Positions 61,639 to 64,000 of a stretch of DNA of 64,000 bases are shown piece by piece. Numbering within the stretch: the first letter of the stretch is position 1; every line of letters begins with the position of its first letter. Under the pieces are notes generated by a model. It had not been told where the DNA came from. It did no database searches and was given only the letters and a program-made list of their open reading frames with translations. The translations under genes were made by a program, and so were the position numbers. This DNA is from Flavobacterium humi (GTDB lineage: Bacteria; Bacteroidota; Bacteroidia; Flavobacteriales; Flavobacteriaceae): positions 124,001 through 188,000 of the forward strand of contig NZ_SRLH01000008.1 of assembly GCF_004745595.1 (NCBI RefSeq), in the 5' to 3' direction.

Positions 61639-62943
61639 TTAAAATTGTATGTTTCCTGTTATTTCATGTAAGGCGACTTCGGATATTTTCGCCTGGAACC
61701 TGGCATTGCTATTCCTAGCAACTGCCGTGATGTAGTTTTGCTGGGCACTTCTAAATTCTAAAGTAGAAATAGTCCCGATCCTAAATTTTTCCAGTGTAAT
61801 CTCCAGGTTTCTCTTGGCTATAGCTTCATTGCTTTCCTCGAGTTTCACTAATTCTACATTGGTCAGGTACGTTTGGAAAGCCGTTGCCAGCTGGGCATTG
61901 ATGGTTAATTTCTGCTGTTCTATGGCCAGGCTGGAATTTTCAATTTGCATTTTGGCAATCCTTACATTCCTGTTTTGCTGGAACCCGTTAAAGATGTTCA
62001 TCGTAGCGGAAACTCCGTAGTTAAATCCGCGGCTGGATGATTGAGAGGTAAACCCCAGGCTCGATTCGGTTTCATTGAACATATATCCGGCATTCAGCCT
62101 AATGGTCGGGTAACGGTTTGCCTGCACCTGTTTGAGGTCCAGTTCCACAACTCTTTTGTTTATCAGTGCCAGCTGTAATTGCGGGTTTTGTTTTTCGACC
62201 AAAGCATTCAAATCGGCCAGTTGCAGTTTGTCATTCAGGACTACTTCTTCCACAACACTGAAATTAGTGGTCAAATCCCTGGCCATAAGTTCGTTCAGCC
62301 TGATTTTAGCCGTTTCAAAGAATTCCTTCTGCTTGACCAGGTTTGAAGTATCGGTATTTAAATCAACCTGCGCATTGAGTACTTCCAATTTGGCAGCTTT
62401 TCCGATAGTAAATCGGTTTTCAGCCGTTTTCAGCCGCTGCTTCGAAATAACGATCGTGGTATCCAAGGCCTTGAGCAATTCTTGTTGCTGCACCAAATCA
62501 TAGTAAGCGGTCATTACATCGCCAACCTTGGTCAGGATGGTCATTTTAAGTTCTGTCTCGCCTTGTTTCTGCAATTCCTTCAGCTGGTCGTAACGGGCAA
62601 ACATCCGCAAGCCGTCAAAAACGGTCCAGCCTAAGGTAACGCCATAGTTCAAACTGTTATTTTTGGCATTGTCCAATTCGCGGACTTCTCCGTTGGATTG
62701 TGTTTGTTTTGAGTTTTGGATGTTGTTGCTTTGCGTCAGTGTGGCGTCTAATTTAGGTAACATCCCGGCATTGGCAACACTCACGCCCATAGAATCGATT
62801 TTTACCGCATTGGACGCTATTTTGATGTCGTAATTGTTCTTTAAGGCGATAGTTATCGCGTCTTCTACTGTCAGGATTTCCTGGGCCTGGGCTTCGGCAA
62901 AAACGACAAGTAGCATTAAAAGTTGAAACAGGATTTTTTTCAT
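61639..62943 (-). CDS. TolC family outer-membrane efflux protein
   Basis: About 434 residues from the ATG at 62943 (MKKILFQLLMLLVVFAEAQA, a signal peptide); the more upstream starts would run into the RND gene. The long helical repeats of TolC proteins are visible twice: LTVEDAITIALKNNYDIKIA, LKTAENRFTIGKAAKLEVLN in the first half, and VELDLKQVQANRYPTIRLNA, EITLEKFRIGTISTLEFRSA in the second. It forms the outer-membrane channel for the RND pump encoded one base upstream (the pump gene stops at 62945). Confidence 0.92.
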   Translation of the reverse strand: MKKILFQLLMLLVVFAEAQAQEILTVEDAITIALKNNYDIKIASNAVKIDSMGVSVANAGMLPKLDATLTQSNNIQNSKQTQSNGEVRELDNAKNNSLNYGVTLGWTVFDGLRMFARYDQLKELQKQGETELKMTILTKVGDVMTAYYDLVQQQELLKALDTTIVISKQRLKTAENRFTIGKAAKLEVLNAQVDLNTDTSNLVKQKEFFETAKIRLNELMARDLTTNFSVVEEVVLNDKLQLADLNALVEKQNPQLQLALINKRVVELDLKQVQANRYPTIRLNAGYMFNETESSLGFTSQSSSRGFNYGVSATMNIFNGFQQNRNVRIAKMQIENSSLAIEQQKLTINAQLATAFQTYLTNVELVKLEESNEAIAKRNLEITLEKFRIGTISTLEFRSAQQNYITAVARNSNARFQAKISEVALHEITGNIQF

Positions 62944-62944
62944 A

Positions 62945-64000
62945 TTATTCTTCCTTTTCATATTCGTTAATATGGTCAAATTCCGGCCTGTGTTTTTTCT
63001 CCCTGGACCACATAAAATAAATAGCCGGTATGATAAACAATGTCAGCAGTAATGAAAACAGGGTTCCGCCCACAATGACAACTCCCATGCCTATCCTGCT
63101 GGTTGAGGCGGCTCCTAATGACAAGGCAATAGGCAATGCCCCCAAAGCAATGGCCAAACTGGTCATTAAGATAGGACGCAAACGGGATTCGGCCGCTTCC
63201 ATAATAGCCTGGTATTTTGATTTGCCCTGCTCACGGAGCTGGTTCGCAAATTCGACGATTAAAATTCCATTTTTCGTGACCAGACCAATAAGCATAATGG
63301 TTCCGATCTGACTGAAAATATTCCATGTCTGGCCAAAAAGCCACAAGGAGAATAACGCTCCGGCAACAGCCATCGGTACGGTCAGGATAATAATAAACGG
63401 ATCGATAAAACTTTCGAATTGAGCGGCTAAAATCAGGAATATCAACAGCAATGCCAATCCGAAGGCAAAAGAAGTATTGGAGCTGCTTTCCACAAAATCA
63501 CGGGATTCGCCACTTAAATCTGTGGTAAAACTATCATCCAGCACTTTTGTCTTGATTCTTTCCATGGCATCGATACCGTCACTGATACTTTTTCCGGGAG
63601 CCAGTCCGGCAGAAACAGTAGCAGACATATAACGGTTATTGTGGTACAATTGCGGTGGGCTGCTCTGCTCTTCGACGGAAACCACATTATCAAGCTGGAT
63701 CAATTGCCCGGTTTTATTCTTCACGAAAATAGACGTCAGGTCCATAGGTGCATTCCGGTCTTTCTTATCAAACTGTCCCATAACCTGGTACTGTTTGCCA
63801 TTCATCATAAAATACCCAAAACGCTGCCCGCTTAAGGAAAGTTGCAGTGTCTGGGCCACGTCAATTACGGAAACCCCTAAACTCTGGGCTTTTTCCCTAT
63901 CGATAGTGACATGGATTTCCGGTTTGTTGAATTTTAAATTCACATCCGAATTGGAGAATGTTTCGTCTTTTGAAACTTCGTCCATAAATTGCGGGATTTT
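62945..64000 (-). CDS. RND efflux transporter permease, C-terminal part (runs off the window)
   Basis: The last 351 residues or so of an AcrB-type inner-membrane proton antiporter; the frame is open to base 64000. Visible parts are the second periplasmic porter segment (VNLKFNKPEIHVTIDREKAQ, SLGVSVIDVAQTLQLSLSGQ) and the second half of the membrane domain (LLLIFLILAAQFESFIDPFI, IGLVTKNGILIVEFANQLRE, RLRPILMTSLAIALGALPIA). It exports drugs or other small molecules through the TolC-like partner encoded just downstream. The membrane-fusion subunit is presumably further right, outside the window. Confidence 0.95.
   Translation of the reverse strand, partial: KIPQFMDEVSKDETFSNSDVNLKFNKPEIHVTIDREKAQSLGVSVIDVAQTLQLSLSGQRFGYFMMNGKQYQVMGQFDKKDRNAPMDLTSIFVKNKTGQLIQLDNVVSVEEQSSPPQLYHNNRYMSATVSAGLAPGKSISDGIDAMERIKTKVLDDSFTTDLSGESRDFVESSSNTSFAFGLALLLIFLILAAQFESFIDPFIIILTVPMAVAGALFSLWLFGQTWNIFSQIGTIMLIGLVTKNGILIVEFANQLREQGKSKYQAIMEAAESRLRPILMTSLAIALGALPIALSLGAASTSRIGMGVVIVGGTLFSLLLTLFIIPAIYFMWSREKKHRPEFDHINEYEKEE

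Overview
The window looks like a chromosomal piece of a gliding or T9SS-bearing member of the Flavobacteriaceae, most likely a Flavobacterium-type organism. The evidence is a complete gldKLMN motor and type IX secretion block, secreted proteins with both type A and type B T9SS C-terminal domains, an exosortase of the XrtF kind with its partner protein, DUF4249 and TonB receptor loci, and many genes preceded by the Bacteroidetes -7 box TAnnTTTG rather than by a Shine-Dalgarno sequence. I see no tRNA, rRNA, CRISPR array or insertion sequence. This identification rests on recognising families by eye; no database was searched.

Layout. 1-1.5 kb: the 5' part of a T9SS type A cargo gene on the minus strand with a single-base frameshift, running off the left edge. 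1.7-7.5 kb: small housekeeping or accessory genes (J-like/KTSC protein, DUF1761, FemAB/GNAT-like, ABC-F ATPase, DUF983, FAD oxidoreductase). 7.5-16.1 kb, minus strand: topA, a degenerate arginase-fold protein, then gldK-gldL-gldM-gldN. 16.5-20.2 kb: DUF1801 protein, a large type B T9SS cargo protein, a flavin reductase. 20.3-27.7 kb, plus strand: miaB, a sigma-54 activator, lptE-like, a TPR-like protein, secG, groS, a broken four-helix-bundle (23S rRNA IVP family) gene flanked by heptamer repeats, groL. 27.8-36.6 kb, mostly minus: DUF2490 and DedA; a SulP transporter with two beta-carbonic anhydrases; a metal-handling group (HMA protein, TonB receptor, HYC_CC_PP protein); the xrtF exosortase pair. 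36.6-39.8 kb: GAF/fRMsr-like protein, rpsO, pnp. 39.9-59.5 kb: an accessory block lying between pnp and rpoD (delta-60 T9SS cargo, lipoproteins, a TonB receptor/DUF4249 locus, an ECF sigma with a transmembrane beta-barrel partner, two DUF3857 proteins). 59.7-61.6 kb: rpoD and rpe. 61.6-64 kb: a TolC/RND efflux pair cut by the right edge.

How the parts fit. gldKLMN build the T9SS core: GldL/GldM are the proton-driven motor and GldK/GldN the periplasmic ring. The window also carries three proteins that look like its substrates (1-1485, 17089-19602, 39963-42623). The SulP-CA-CA operon should import and interconvert inorganic carbon. The STN-type TonB receptor with its two DUF4249 lipoproteins resembles a SusCD-like import unit, and the nearby ECF sigma/membrane partner pair is a plausible regulator of surface functions.

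The most unusual items are: the heptamer-flanked four-helix-bundle gene wedged between groS and groL; the ECF sigma partner that appears to join an inner-membrane anchor to an outer-membrane barrel; the arginase homologue that has lost half its metal ligands beside the gliding operon; a promoter box sitting inside the hairpin of a terminator at 2.78 kb; and near-identical copies of one terminator after pnp and after two genes of the accessory block.
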